From: Hymenoscyphus infarciens
Lineage: Eukaryota; Ascomycota; Leotiomycetes; Helotiales; Helotiaceae
Direction: 5' to 3'
Length of the DNA stretch: 64,000 bases
NCBI GenBank assembly: GCA_001414345.1
Contig: LLCB01000133.1
Span: 1 to 64,000, forward strand
This document shows, in pieces, positions 1 through 11,454 of this stretch. A program made the position numbers and the translations under genes. How positions within the stretch are numbered: position 1 is the first letter of the stretch; each line of letters starts with the position of its first letter. Below the pieces are notes generated by a model, which was given only the letters and a program-made list of their open reading frames with translations, did no database searches and was not told where the DNA came from.

Positions 1-533
1 AAAAAGAGTCGCTCCACATCTATCTCTGACCCTGTTGCTCAACACAAAATTCGTCTCGTCCATGGCGAATCACTGATCTGCTTGGATTGATTTCCATACT
101 CGTCTGCACCTTTAATTACTAGCCCAGATCTGGTCAATGCCGGAACTCACACACAAAGATCAGACGATAGATATAATGCAAAGGCATGCCCTCCCTAGAA
201 AGTTCTCCTGCTCTACTGTATCGCAACTTGTTCTTATACCACCCTATCGGCTACCGACAGCGTCCCTCACGGAAGAAGGTTGACCTTTTTGTTTCGATTC
301 TCATAGTATTTGCCTATCAAATGCTTTACTCGGCAACTGAACATTCAACCTATATCAGAGCATTATATAGACAAACTTCGAAACACGAACAGTCGCACTG
401 CACCTAAAAACAATCAATCGACACGGCATCAACGAGCCTTGTGGAAACATAACACGACCCAGCAGTGATCCAGCACGTAGTAAGTCTGCCCCCGGCGACC
501 TGCGAAAGCAGTTCGCTGTGGCGGAATCCATGC
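1..533. other. 5' flank of the MYB gene
   Basis: No convincing coding region. The stretch between about 340 and 533 precedes the first good ATG of the MYB/SANT gene and probably holds its promoter and leader. Short open frames here lack protein-like character. Confidence 0.5.
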
Positions 534-1525
534 ATGTCTGGGTATCGGCCAGGCCACGATACAAATCCATATATCGACTATGTTCCTCAACCCGAATCCC
601 ATCCCGAGGAGCGAGTCTTCGGGACCCATTCAGACATCCAACAACACGGCACCGGTCAAGGCCTCAATACACCTCATGGACACTACGGAGGGCAGCGACA
701 TCCGCAACATCATCAACAGCCAGCTCACCCGCAACACCAAGCGTATCCGGGGCCACTTGCAACCGAAATGGCCCACCATCAATCACCTCAATATGGTGGT
801 GGGCAGCCCCATATGATGTTTGGTCCACCACGGCCGATGCAATCAGCTTCCGGAATCAAGAGGCCACGAGAAGATGAGGAGCTACAGGAGATGGGGTTGC
901 CGCTGCCACAAATGGGAGACATGTCGATGCCTTCACACATGCAACCACCACAAATGGGGGACTATCCGTCCATGCATACACCACAGCAGCAATTTCATGG
1001 GCACCAGCTTCCGCAATCCCTCCATCCTCCAAAACGGGCTCGTGGAGATGAACATAGCTCAAGCATGCTATCACCACCACCCGGTGGAGCGCCGAGTATG
1101 GTAGGACATCCAGACATGCCCGAACCAGCCCAGAGGCCGCGCGGGCCAAAGTTGAAGTTCACGCCGGAAGATGATCAAAAGCTGGTGGATCTGAAGGAGA
1201 ACAAGAACTTGACGTGGAAACAAATTGCGGAGTTTTTCCCAGGGCGGTCTTCAGGCACATTGCAGGTTCGCTATTGTACAAAGTTGAAAGCGAAGACAAC
1301 GCAATGGACTGACGAGACTGTAAGTTCACTTCACACGCCCGGAAACCATTCGTTTGCTAATATTTCCGTCAGATCCAAAAACTTCGAACTGCGCTTCATG
1401 ACTACGAGCAGGAGAAGTGGCGCATTGTAGCACAAAAGGTTGGCACAGGCTTCACATCGGCCGCTTGCAAAGAGAAAGCTATGGAAATAGATCTCTCTCA
1501 CTCACAGCCACGCAATGAATTATAG
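534..1525 (+). CDS. MYB/SANT-domain DNA-binding protein
   Basis: Two exons, 534-1319 and 1373-1525, give 312 residues. The 53-nt intron starts GTAAGT and carries a TGCTAAT branch point. The first ~200 residues are rich in His, Gln and Pro with a basic KRPRED patch, as in many fungal regulators. A first SANT/Myb repeat (about 207-250) has FTPEDDQKL, the tryptophan of LTWKQIAEFF and GRSSGTLQVRY. A second follows (about 256-305), opening with QWTDE before the intron and continuing with EKWRIVAQKVG and a C-terminal ACKEKA helix. Two SANT repeats suggest sequence-specific DNA binding in the nucleus; the target is unknown. I chose the ATG at 534 (MSGYRPGHD); an in-frame ORF extends upstream to 465. 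A further 3' intron would change the last few residues. Confidence 0.8.
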
Positions 1526-4500
1526 CATTCAGCGTCTCCAGCAGAGGCACCCGCTTCTGATCCTGGGGACACCGAATACTAGCTCAAAGCAGCAAAACAT
1601 GGAACACATTTCCAATGTCATAGAATACCTGGCTTTCAAGCCAAGATTCACCTTCAAATCCGACTTTCATCATATCACTTAAACACTCTCACCTAACGAC
1701 AATCTGGACGAGCACCCTCTTGTCAACTCTTAACCTTTTCGGAGGAAAGACAAATTACATACAACTACTTCACTTCTAAGCGATCACTTTTCGCGACTGG
1801 AGCGCGCACTTCTTCACCACACTCTTTTTTCATTCATTACATAACAGTACATTTTTGCAACGACACGACCACAATTAACGACTACTTCTCCTATTATTCT
1901 TTTCTGTCTCTCTCTTCCGCTGGATGGATTGTCGGAATGGCGGTAAAATGGATTGAGGATATTAAAAACAGGGGTTGGTTGCCAATCACTCTCAACACCA
2001 CCTTTTGGGAAGAAAGGCACATGGGAAGGCAGGCGTTATTCAATGAGGTTCTAGTTGCACCGAGGTATACAACGGTGATGAATGGGGGGGCACTCTTCTT
2101 TCGAGCCCACACCACCCACATGCAAAAAAGAAATAGGAGGGTGGTTGCAAGCAAGCACAGCGTGGCGCAGGGTCGGGCGATCATTTTTCAGGTTCCTTGC
2201 ATCTTCAATAGTCTCTTTTTTGTTGTTTCCTTGGTTTTTTTATTTTTTCCATCTCATTATTTGTTGCGCAAAGACTATACCCCAAACCACTTGCGATTTG
2301 CTCCCGTCTTATCTACATTATCTATAACTTATATTTCTTCATATATACTTTTTGTGATGGGACAAACACGAGGCCTTCTCTTTTTCTTTGGTCCCTTATT
2401 GTACTTACTGTTGTGTGGATATTGGCTGGGAAGATACGAAGAGATGATGGATGGTATTTATGGGAAGACATTTGGGAGGACAGGGAAAGGAATAAGAGAT
2501 TGGGAACAGAAAAGATGAAATGCGCAAAGAGATATGCATATATCAAACATATTATAGATTAGTTTTTAGTTCACGATACCGAGAAGAAATACATTTAATA
2601 CTCCCTCTTAATCCCGCTGCACAATCAACTTTTGGGCGGCGTGGAAAATGGTTTGCGACTCACTCTTTTCTCTTTTTTTGCAAGGTATGGAGTTTGAATT
2701 TGGAAATGGTACATTGCTGACGAATCTTTAGAATGTTTGTCATGTCCGAGTCGGTCACGTATGATACGGTAGCAAACTTCCTCCAGACCTTCCTTTACGG
2801 TGACTCGAATTTTCTCTCCATTTACGGATCGGTACACCGCAACCTCACGGTACGGTGTGGTACGGTACGGTATGGTGCTGTAGAGCCTAATGTGTGTCGC
2901 CTGGCGGCTTACCTTGTTGGTGGGTGGATGTGATGTGGTGGGTTACATCCGACTGGTGGGGTGGCGAATTGAGGGGAGAGGGGGCTTTTGGTTGGCAAAT
3001 GAAGGTTTTGGGTTCGGTCCTTGTTGACTAGGGGACTTCTTTTGACCAGGGGACTTTCTTCTCCAGAGTTTACTCGAGTAATGATTTTGTTGGTGGAGGC
3101 GAATCAGAAGCCTTGCGCTCGTTCGGAGTTGGTGGATTGGTTGGTGGAGGCGGAATCGATTTTCTTTGGGTTTACCAGAATTCTCTTGTCTGGCAGGCAG
3201 TGGGAGCTGAAAGGGTTGGGAGTCTTCTTGGTTATTGGATCACCCAGGTAAGCACGTCAACGTACGCCAATTGAAGTATCGGGGGACAGAACCTGACACA
3301 CTACCAGGCATTGAGCATCGTGAAGAGCGGTATTCATCGGCCACAAAGGCCTCAAAGGATTCATCACAGTTACTCGGTCAGAAAACGCCCGTGATGCCGA
3401 GACGGAAACAGGGGTGTGGCAGTTCTTCTTCAGAGGGAAAGAGGTGTTACGGCTTAGCATGCGATCATGGCAAGCAAGCTGACGTGTCGAGTGCTGAGAG
3501 GTGGCTTGAAATCTCTTTGCTTTTCTGTAGGTACTACTTCCCACTATGGGTTGTGCTAACCTGGCGCAAGCAAGGTACAAGGTGTACTGGGTATTCACAA
3601 TCTTCCTTGAGGTTCAAGCTCTACCTTGTTTTGTCAAAACCCGACTAAAGAAAGGTAAATCGCTCTTGTGATGCCGGCAGATCACAACTTGTCTCAGGTA
3701 GCCTGCAAAGAATTGCGATGGTTAAATATGTATGCTTGCAAGCATTTTTATCGCTACCAAGTGGTCGATGAGGCGATACCCGAAGAGCCGGTTTCACATA
3801 CATTTTTTTTTATAAAAAAAAAAATCGATTTCGAATTTCGTTGCCGCTTCCGGGTGGTTGGTTGGTGTTGATGGCGGTTGCGGGGGATCATGAATGGTAG
3901 AATGGGGGAGGGGTGTTAAGGCATAAGATGGGTTTTATAACCATCATGCGTTGGCGTTCGTTATTCTTCCTCTCCTTTCGCTTGCTTGCAACGCGTCGTC
4001 GGCAACATTTTATTAATCGCAAGTCTTTTCTCGGTAGTCGCACGAAACGAGGGGGAAATGAGCAAGTTTTTTTCAGTTCTTGAGGCCAGTCTTTGGTTGT
4101 GCCGTTGTTATATTGTGTTTTTCGAGCTTTGGCGGTGATGGGGGTGAGGTTGGAGGGATGTCGTTACATTGGTCTTGGCAGCAAGCGAGGGGGGGAGTAA
4201 ACTCCACACTCCGCATCTGGGCCTCAGTACCTGTGCCCTGTGACCTCGCCGCCCTCGATGCGGGGAGATTGGCTTTTGCATCTTGTTCTGCACCTTGTTC
4301 AATAGAATGGAGAATATATTAAATCCCAAAATTCGTAGACAGTCACGACAGGGTAGACGGGAGTATCTCGGGTGCGTGACATCGGTTCGGAAGGGATTTC
4401 AGGGGTAGCAGGCACATTGCACCAATTTCTTGTCAAGTAGCAAGCAGGGTGGCAAGGCAAGGCTGTCTCCCAAATGGTCAGAAATAATCTGGACTTGGAG

Positions 4501-6101
4501 TGCAGGTTGCAGGTTGCAGATGCAGGCCCATCGTTTTTTCCTTCGTGGTCGGCGGTCGCAGAGAAGGCCGCATGAGAGAAAGGTTTTTGAGGAAGTTGAT
4601 GAGTGGAGCGGATGAGCTGTTTCAAACCGAACCGTGCACAATTCTTCCCCCTTTTTCTAGAACAAAACGGGTCTTCCAAACAGATCTCGATAAGAAATGC
4701 TTCAAAACTCGCAGGATGGTTGAATACGAAAGCTATCTCCGTCGAGTACGGAGCTCTGATGATTACGCAACAGCCACTAGCAAGGGGTCCTTTTTTATGT
4801 TTTCTATTTTAAAAGGTCCTGGAGGTTTGGGACCGAAATGACGTGTAAAAGCGGAAATATCCACGTCTATTCTAGGTATTCTAGATGGGGGAAACAACAC
4901 CCGGGGGCTTGAAAGGGAAATATTGATAGGTTTTGGGAGGGGATGTGGATTGAATGATCTGCAAACGCATCCGGTGCATGGAACAAGACAGGGAAACGAT
5001 TGTCGACAATCTTGATACCAGATGAATCAGGACATGGTGTTGTTGCAATGGCCTTTCGTTTCTGGAATCCCTGGCTAGTCACTGCAGCAAGTTTTGCTGG
5101 GCGCCTGGTAGATGGAAATTTGTTCAAGATGCAAGAAACGATGTACCGACCCGCAGCTGACAGGTGGAAACGAAGCAATTTAAATAAGGAACCGTGATGG
5201 CCTTACTAGCTGCACCTTCATCAAACAAATTTCTTCTAGAAGGCCATCTTGTGCACGCTTGGAATTTCCAACAATAGCCTCAATATGAATGCATCCTCTC
5301 GGAGATTTTGCGGTCTTTCGAGGCGTCTGCTGCTCGTGGCAGGCCTGTCTGCTGATGCGGGTGAACTTCAGGGGTTTGCAAGAATCACCCTCCGCTAACC
5401 ACGACGTGGGAGCGAGGTCCAGAAGGGTATTTCACGAGCATGTTCCATTGTTTCTAGTGCTGCCGTGAATCCACAACATTCAAATGAGGGCTTGTTTTGG
5501 TGCTCGTAGTCCCAGGAAGGCCTCAAGTACCCTGTGTGTTGCTGGCTTCATAATCAATTTCGTTCCGGCTTGTACGGTTGTTTCGACAATTGCATTGCAT
5601 TCGTCGCATAAAACAATCAAACTTTTCTTGGTGGTTTGGATGTTTCTTTTCATGGCATTAAAGATATCTTTGTGGTCACCGGCTTCTTCGAGGTGGGTTG
5701 TGCTACTGTTGGGCTCCCTGACGAGGTTTCAACTCTGCCGCTGAACGTTGGCGATACGCCTTGCGACTTCATGTCTTATCTGGTAGACTCGGCCTTATGC
5801 GTAGCCTATACCGCTTATTCGTGCACTGCTTGGCATCTGGCATGAATATGTATCACTCCCGCGTGGATTGTGCAGTATTATTTCATGCTTTCGTAACTCT
5901 GTGGTATAGGCTCATTGAACTATGGGGGATTTAGAAATAACCCAAAAATGCGTGAATGTACGCTAGAGTCAATAGGAAGCTATCCGTGTTTGGTGGCCGG
6001 TACCTGGAAGTGATCGAGTAGCTGTTTGCGGTGAGCCCTGTTCGAGGTGACTGTAGGTTTGATGATGGGTCTCTGTGAACAGACGAAAACAATTGCATAG
6101 G
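1526..6101. other. Long intergenic region without supported genes
   Basis: Begins with the probable 3' UTR of the MYB gene. The open frames present (for instance 1937-2518 on plus) have erratic composition and no recognisable motif or splice pattern. Small features include GGTACGGT-like repeats near 2840-2880 and an A/T homopolymer patch near 3806-3824. I see no gene, tRNA or complete mobile element. Confidence 0.5.
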
Positions 6102-6314
6102 CTCGCGGAGGACATTAAAAGCGGCTGTAAATAAAACACCGTTGTTCTCAGCTTCTGTAAATGGTTCTAAAGTACCCGGGTCAAGGGTCCAACATTGTTC
6201 CAAGTCGTTAAGATAATCTACTTACATTGCCCTAGAAAGTCGGAACAATGAGGGCTCCAGAGACAGGTACGAACCTAAAAAGTCATTACTGCCACTTTTA
6301 TTGTCCACCGGGAG
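6102..6314 (+). mobile_element. Foldback MITE, family A, copy 1
   Basis: 213-bp element with imperfect terminal inverted repeats of about 30 bp. The left end reads CTCGCGGAGGACATTAAAAG; the right end is its approximate complement, ending CTTTTATTGTCCACCGGGAG. ATAGG directly flanks both ends (6097-6101 and 6315-6319), a 5-bp target duplication. Inside is a second palindrome, TTGTTCCAA with TCGGAACAA. The interior and both ends match the copy in the amidase intron (36335-36566) and, inverted, the copy at 22581-22795. There is no coding capacity, so it must have been moved by a transposase elsewhere. Confidence 0.8.
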
Positions 6315-7576
6315 ATAGGTTACCGAAGTGCCAGAAAAAAGGGGGGTTGAAGTGAGGGTCTGGCTGATAGTCTCGGTGAGAACGGGAAGGAAGAAAAGTT
6401 CTTGAAGCAGCAAATATGTCTCAAAAGCATCAAATCATATTGTCTATGCATGATATGGGATAATACCTCCGAGTTTATAGATTCGCTTTTGGTCAACGAC
6501 CTACAGGCTTCTTTGAACCCCAATTATTGTTGTCTACAACAAAAGAAGTCGCGGGGCATGCCCTCGAATCCAAGCTTCGTGTTAGTGCAAAAGATGGAAT
6601 AGATGCTTGTGCCACGTTCTGGTGTTATCGTGGAGATTGATATGGCTTTTCAAGTCAGTAGTCTTCGGGGAAAGGTTCTGGTGCTAAGGTGAACACTGCC
6701 GGTAGAGAGGGCAGTACATCTCGCAAGGAATGAGCTTGAGTGATCACTCTTTGTGAAGTGTGAGAAATCAAGTTTGAGTTCGCGCATGATTTCTTTTGCC
6801 TATCTAGATATAGGACCTTAATCAAGAAGTATTGGGGACTTTGAGTTACACCATCGACAGCATGCGAGTTTGGGGGGGATTAATACGGTAGGAATTGAGT
6901 GAGTTTTATTGCAATTCCTAGGACCTTTATTGGGGGACAGGCAGAAGATTGTTTGAGGGCGAGGGGCTTCTAGGTCCACCATGTTCAAATACTTGAAGTC
7001 ACGCATTTCGTTTAAGGATTTTGCTTAACTGTTTTAGCACTTTCCACCATCGGGAAAAGCGCCACACTCAAGAGAAGCGGAAACTGTTCTTCTTCTTAAT
7101 CAAAAGAAAGAGTAGAATAACAGTCCGTTTCCCTTGTTGGCGCTCGCTTGAAATTTAGGAAAGCAAGAAAGGGGAAGGTGAGTGAGCGCTAGCAAAATGT
7201 GAAATGAAGGGAGTTAATGTGTTTGGGAATTTCTACGTACAAGAACAATTACCACCTGCCCTCAGACCAGCTCAAGATCCGTTTCTCGATGCTGATTACA
7301 ATTCGTGGGTCACTAAAGATAAACTTCTTCTTGCCCCTCAGGATATTGAATTGCTATCTGTGTGTTTTTAGAGGGATGGTGGAAGCTCGTACTGCAACTT
7401 ATCATCACCAAACTCGCCCACTCAGTAGCCCGATACTGTTGGTTCATGGTGCTGGTGACTCTAATGCGGACTGTCAAATTGGTACCTCCTTTCTGAAGGT
7501 ACAAGATCTGAGCAAACAGTGTGCCCTATTCTCACCATGAGAAACACGCGAACACATCACACTTAATTACCAATAC
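6315..7576. other. Intergenic, possible gene relics
   Basis: No intact gene. A 55-codon frame at 7204-7371 (starting MKGVNVFGNF and containing DPFLDADYNSWVTKDK) has protein-like composition and could be debris of a gene, perhaps the 5' part of the phosphotransferase pseudogene downstream. I cannot assign it to a family. Confidence 0.3.
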
Positions 7577-7792
7577 CACCAGGGGATGCAGGAATTCGTA
7601 ACTAGCGAATAGTAGAACGACTCTCCTCTAATCCTCCATTTGTTCATCTGAGACTCGATAAATCATTTCCATTATTTTAAAGGGCTTAAATAATTAAGGT
7701 TGTAATATGTTTATTATTCTAAAGGAGTTAGAACAATTATAGAAGTGTAAGTACTTCGAGAATACAGTCACGAATTCCTACAGCCCCTAGTG
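7577..7792 (+). mobile_element. MITE, family B (CACCAGGGG ends), copy 1
   Basis: 216-bp AT-rich element with terminal inverted repeats. The left end begins CACCAGGGGATGCAGGAATT; the right end, read on the other strand, begins CACTAGGGGCTGTAGGAATT. ATAC flanks both sides (7573-7576 and 7793-7796). A second copy lies inverted at 31503-31702 and shares interior blocks such as GAACAATTATAG and AAGTACTTCGAGAA. It is non-coding and non-autonomous, and it sits 23 bp upstream of a decayed phosphotransferase-like gene. Confidence 0.8.
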
Positions 7793-7814
7793 ATACGGAC
7801 CCCCCAATAGCTCT

Positions 7815-8347
7815 ATGCCGACATTTCGAATTCCCCCAGTACAATACCACGATAAATACGACACTCCATACTACCGCATCACAATTCGAGCGCCATGGGT
7901 GATTTTTAAGAACGCTTGGCCAAACATGGACCAGTCAAGTAAGCAGGAGTGTGCTGAGTATGTTGTCAACCTTTGTAAAGTTGGCGCAAAGAGAGAAGGG
8001 CAAGTTATGTGGGATTAATGGGGGACGTTTAACCAAGAAATAGATCAGATCTACGAGGTGTCCAGAAGCAGAGGATGGGCCATGTGGTAGCTTCTGCCAT
8101 GAAACGTTGCTTGCACAGTGCAAAGGACTCGGCATAAAATGCGCTACTTTTTGCGCCATTGTGATATGGGGCCAATGAGTGTTCTCGTTGATCTGTCCAG
8201 TGGCTGCAAAATTGGAGTTATTGATTGGAACAGGACAACTTTGGCCATATCCGCTTACGAAGGGAGAAAAAGCCGAGTATATACATTGAGTGCAGCAAGA
8301 AGGATTCCCAGATGTGACAAATTCATGGAGTAAAATGCACTCAGTTT
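7815..8347 (+). pseudogene. Aminoglycoside-phosphotransferase-like (APH family) pseudogene
   Basis: Two out-of-frame pieces resemble the fungal APH/choline-kinase-like family. The first (7815-8018) has NAWPNMDQSSKQECAEYVVN, matching the family's middle helix region. The second (8118-8333) has HCDMGP with VLVD, then GVIDW: the Brenner-type catalytic loop (H-x-D) and metal-binding DW positions. Between them the frame shifts: QCKGLGIKCATF precedes the catalytic block in another frame, and stops follow VMWD. After GVIDW the reading continues to IPRCDKFME and a stop. The N-terminal lobe is missing or unrecognisable upstream of the MITE ending at 7792. The family assignment is from motif memory. 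No function is expected from this copy. Confidence 0.65.
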
Positions 8348-10272
8348 TAAAGGAGCAAGTAAAAAAAGAGTAAGTAGGTTTGGTGGAGCAAGATCAAAAC
8401 TATCCCAGAAAGAACTGAATTCACGCCCAAGATGGCTGTATGTATTTCAATGATGTCTTTAATCGAAAAAATCTGCGGGAACACAGTACACTTGATCTGA
8501 AAATATATATATATATATATATATAACCTACTTGCAGGAGCAAATAAGAGGAAATAAACAAAAATTGTCGGTCAACGAGTTTTTACGCCGATTGTGACGA
8601 AGGGACAAAGGGTGAAGTTTTTCTATCTAAGCTTGCCGATTTTAGGGATCGTTCGTGAGTTGTCAGAGTTGAGCAGTATTTGAAGTCTCCTAGTTATGTC
8701 CTGAGTAATAGATGGATAGTGTGTACACAATGGAAGGTTAGGGTTTTGACAAAAGTTTGGTTCACGAAGTAGTAGACGTCTTCCTCGATTCCATTCAAGA
8801 TTGAGTTCGTGACACGCATACTAGAAATTTCAAGCTTCAATTCAAGGGTGGTATTTAACCTAGAGTATTTAACTCGCTCTGAGTTCTCAAAAGGCTTCGT
8901 ATTATTTTTGCACGGCTACGAACTCTTCCCCCTTCCTCGTTCCCCAGCACTCAACTTCAGCATTCCTTTTCCTCCAGGTTCATCTCACAAAACTGGATAT
9001 GTCAAGTACCCCAAATCTCTGGTTTCTCAAAAAAGGTGACTTGTTTCTCAATTATATTGTTTAGTTTAGAAAAATGCCTTGAAAGAGGAAAACTGTTTTG
9101 AAAGCATAACAACGTTCTTTATACTCCAATGCTATACGTATTTGCCAGTTTAAATTCTCTAAATATTGCGCCTGTAGCGGATTTGTTGGTTTGATCGACA
9201 CACCTCTATACTTTTTTATTCTACCAAATTTGAAATACGTATACTAAGGACAAAAAGCAACGGACCTATAAGAGGCAGCCAACAAAGAGGATTTCATTCT
9301 TACGAAATGCACAGGTCTCTTGACTAAACTCAAGTACTCATTTTCTTGGCTTTGGAAAGACAAAATCCGAGATCTTTATCTAAAGCGGGAGGATGCTCTC
9401 TAGCTTTTCGGGGAGGGAAATCCCAACACTCTCACTGTAACATTTTCACTGCATTATACTACGCGAGGTGCCTCAATTTGGCTTGTTCCATCAATCGCCG
9501 AGAGTTTCAGAAGCAATTACGATGACTGATACAAACAGGAAATCTTACGCCAAAGTTCATCGCGCTTGCACATGAGATATAGACAGAGATCTTTGAGCTA
9601 GAAATTGCATAACCCAGATTCCCAATGGAAGCCTTGCTCTCATTTCAGTATTTTCTAGCTGGAGATATGTGACAGAGAAAGCCCCGGAGAATGCTGAATT
9701 ATCTCGAAGAGCCCCTAAAGACATTGTGCGAGTTACTTTCGACTTCGTCGCTCTCCCAACCTTGTTCGCGAAATGGAAAGTCGAGAAGCCATGACCGCCA
9801 CGTAAAAAGCGCCCGGCATTGTTTCTAGTACGTTACAAAATCATACAAGGAAGGTAAGAACATTGAAATAGGAAATTGAAACACGAGACTTACGAGAAGA
9901 CTTTATCAATATTTACTTCACGTGAACCAACTCAGGTTACTGAGTTTAAATGACTCAAATCTTCTTATGTTTTTAGCATACTATCATTACATAGATATAG
10001 TTCAGATGTACGCCGAAGGATTCTACAGGCTACAGCCCTGGTGAGGTTGCTGCAAAGGAGCAAGAAAATACTTCGGTGAGGCGACTAAGCTCCCAAGAAT
10101 AGAAAGGAATGTTCGTCGGTCATAAAGCTCGCAATGAAATCTCTTAACGGCAACGTCTTGTGAACTTTGCACTCAAGTTCAAAGTCGTCTAATACTGAAT
10201 TTTGTATCTCGAGTTTTAAGGGACTGTCGGGCTGTCAAGCGTCGCTCGTACGGTTCGGAAGGACGACGTGAC
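8348..10272. other. Intergenic, no gene seen
   Basis: Contains an (AT)n microsatellite at 8503-8525 and otherwise unremarkable AT-leaning sequence. Short open frames (for example 8809-9039) have no recognisable features. The 8-bp GACGTGAC target site of the next element ends it (10265-10272). Confidence 0.5.
8503..8525. repeat. (AT)n microsatellite
   Basis: An uninterrupted alternating A/T run of 23 bases. Confidence 0.95.
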
Positions 10273-10948
10273 TAGGTCTGCACAACGAATAAAAGCTAGG
10301 AATATATTCATAATATTCGTGCTTTTCTACGAATATTATGCCCTTTAAATAATTCGAGGGTGAATAGCAGTTGTATATTCGTGGATATTCTATATTCTCT
10401 ATATAGTTCCTACTTATCTAAAACATATATTAAAATCCCTTGAAACTATCCGCTTTAGTTGCTTTCGTTATCTTGATTAGGCTACGCCGGGGCGCTTTAG
10501 AGCTAAAAAAAGTAGATAAACTAGTTGTTGAATAAGGCTATTCCCAAAGTGTCAATTACGCCGTACGCTAATTATATCTGAAAAGAGCCTTTCGCCTTAG
10601 TTTAATAGAGTGTTATATAATACCCCTTTTTCTGTAATATAAGAGATAAATAGAAATCTTTAGAGATTCGAGTAGAGACGATAGTAATCTATAGATAATA
10701 ATTAAAAGTAATTAAATCAAGAGTATTATTATGTTTATATATACGTGTGAAAATAGTAAAGTTCAACTTATATAAACCCTACGTGCTAAGGCCTAAGGGG
10801 GCGGATATTAAGCTATATAAATAGAAACTTTTTGTACTATTTTTATTTGAGCTCTTATCGTATGAATAATCGCTCGAATATTCTATATTTATTTAAAATT
10901 TATTATGAATAATTAATATTTTATTCCTCTATTCGTTGTGCAGACCTA
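10273..10948. mobile_element. Non-autonomous hAT-like element with exact 8-bp target duplication
   Basis: 676-bp AT-rich element. The left end is TAGGTCTGCACAACGAATA and the right end is its exact reverse complement, a 19-bp perfect terminal inverted repeat. GACGTGAC immediately flanks both sides (10265-10272 and 10949-10956). An 8-bp duplication is the hallmark of the hAT superfamily, and TAGG-type ends fit. The interior is TA-rich with no open frame, consistent with a RIP-damaged or always non-coding derivative. Confidence 0.88.
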
Positions 10949-11454
10949 GACGTGACTGTGTCAACTTTTTTCACTCCCCGCATAAAGGCATAGTACGCCT
11001 GACAAAGCTGTGTTCTCGTTACACCAGACCTCTTTCAGCAACCTCTCCTTGAATTGTCTGCAACAGATTGAAGAGACTCTGAGGTATCATTTGTCGTCAA
11101 CGTCTCGATAAGGATATATAAAGTATTTAAGTCCACCTCATGGCCAACCACTTGGACTTGACCAAAGAAAGCGGCTTGTCTATCCAAGCTTGAGGTAGAC
11201 ATAACATGCCTGAAGTTTGGAGCCAGAATTTTCGATAAATAGAAAGCCCTTTCAATTCATTACCTCAAAAAAGGAAACAAATCTGGAGCTAAAGTTAGGT
11301 TACAGAACAAATCCCTTCACTCTAATTCGTCAATCCGTGCCCCTTGTCACACACGTGATCTTCAATCACCTGACCCAATATCGTCGGAACATCTTCAAAA
11401 TCGTACCACCGAAGGAATAGACTCCCCAAACAACCTCAATTAACTCAAACCACC
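10949..11454. other. COX4 upstream region
   Basis: Holds the right target-site copy (10949-10956) of the hAT-like element, then about 500 bp upstream of COX4. The hAT-like insertion therefore lies within 510 bp of the COX4 start. A C/A-rich run just before the ATG (11424-11454) resembles a fungal leader. Confidence 0.5.

Noticed and set aside
1937..2518. 193-codon open frame on plus
   Set aside because: Low-complexity hydrophobic runs come from T-rich sequence; lies in a probable 3' flank.
7380..7500. LLVHGAG in a plus frame, like an alpha/beta hydrolase
   Set aside because: Single short motif without catalytic serine elbow or downstream fold.
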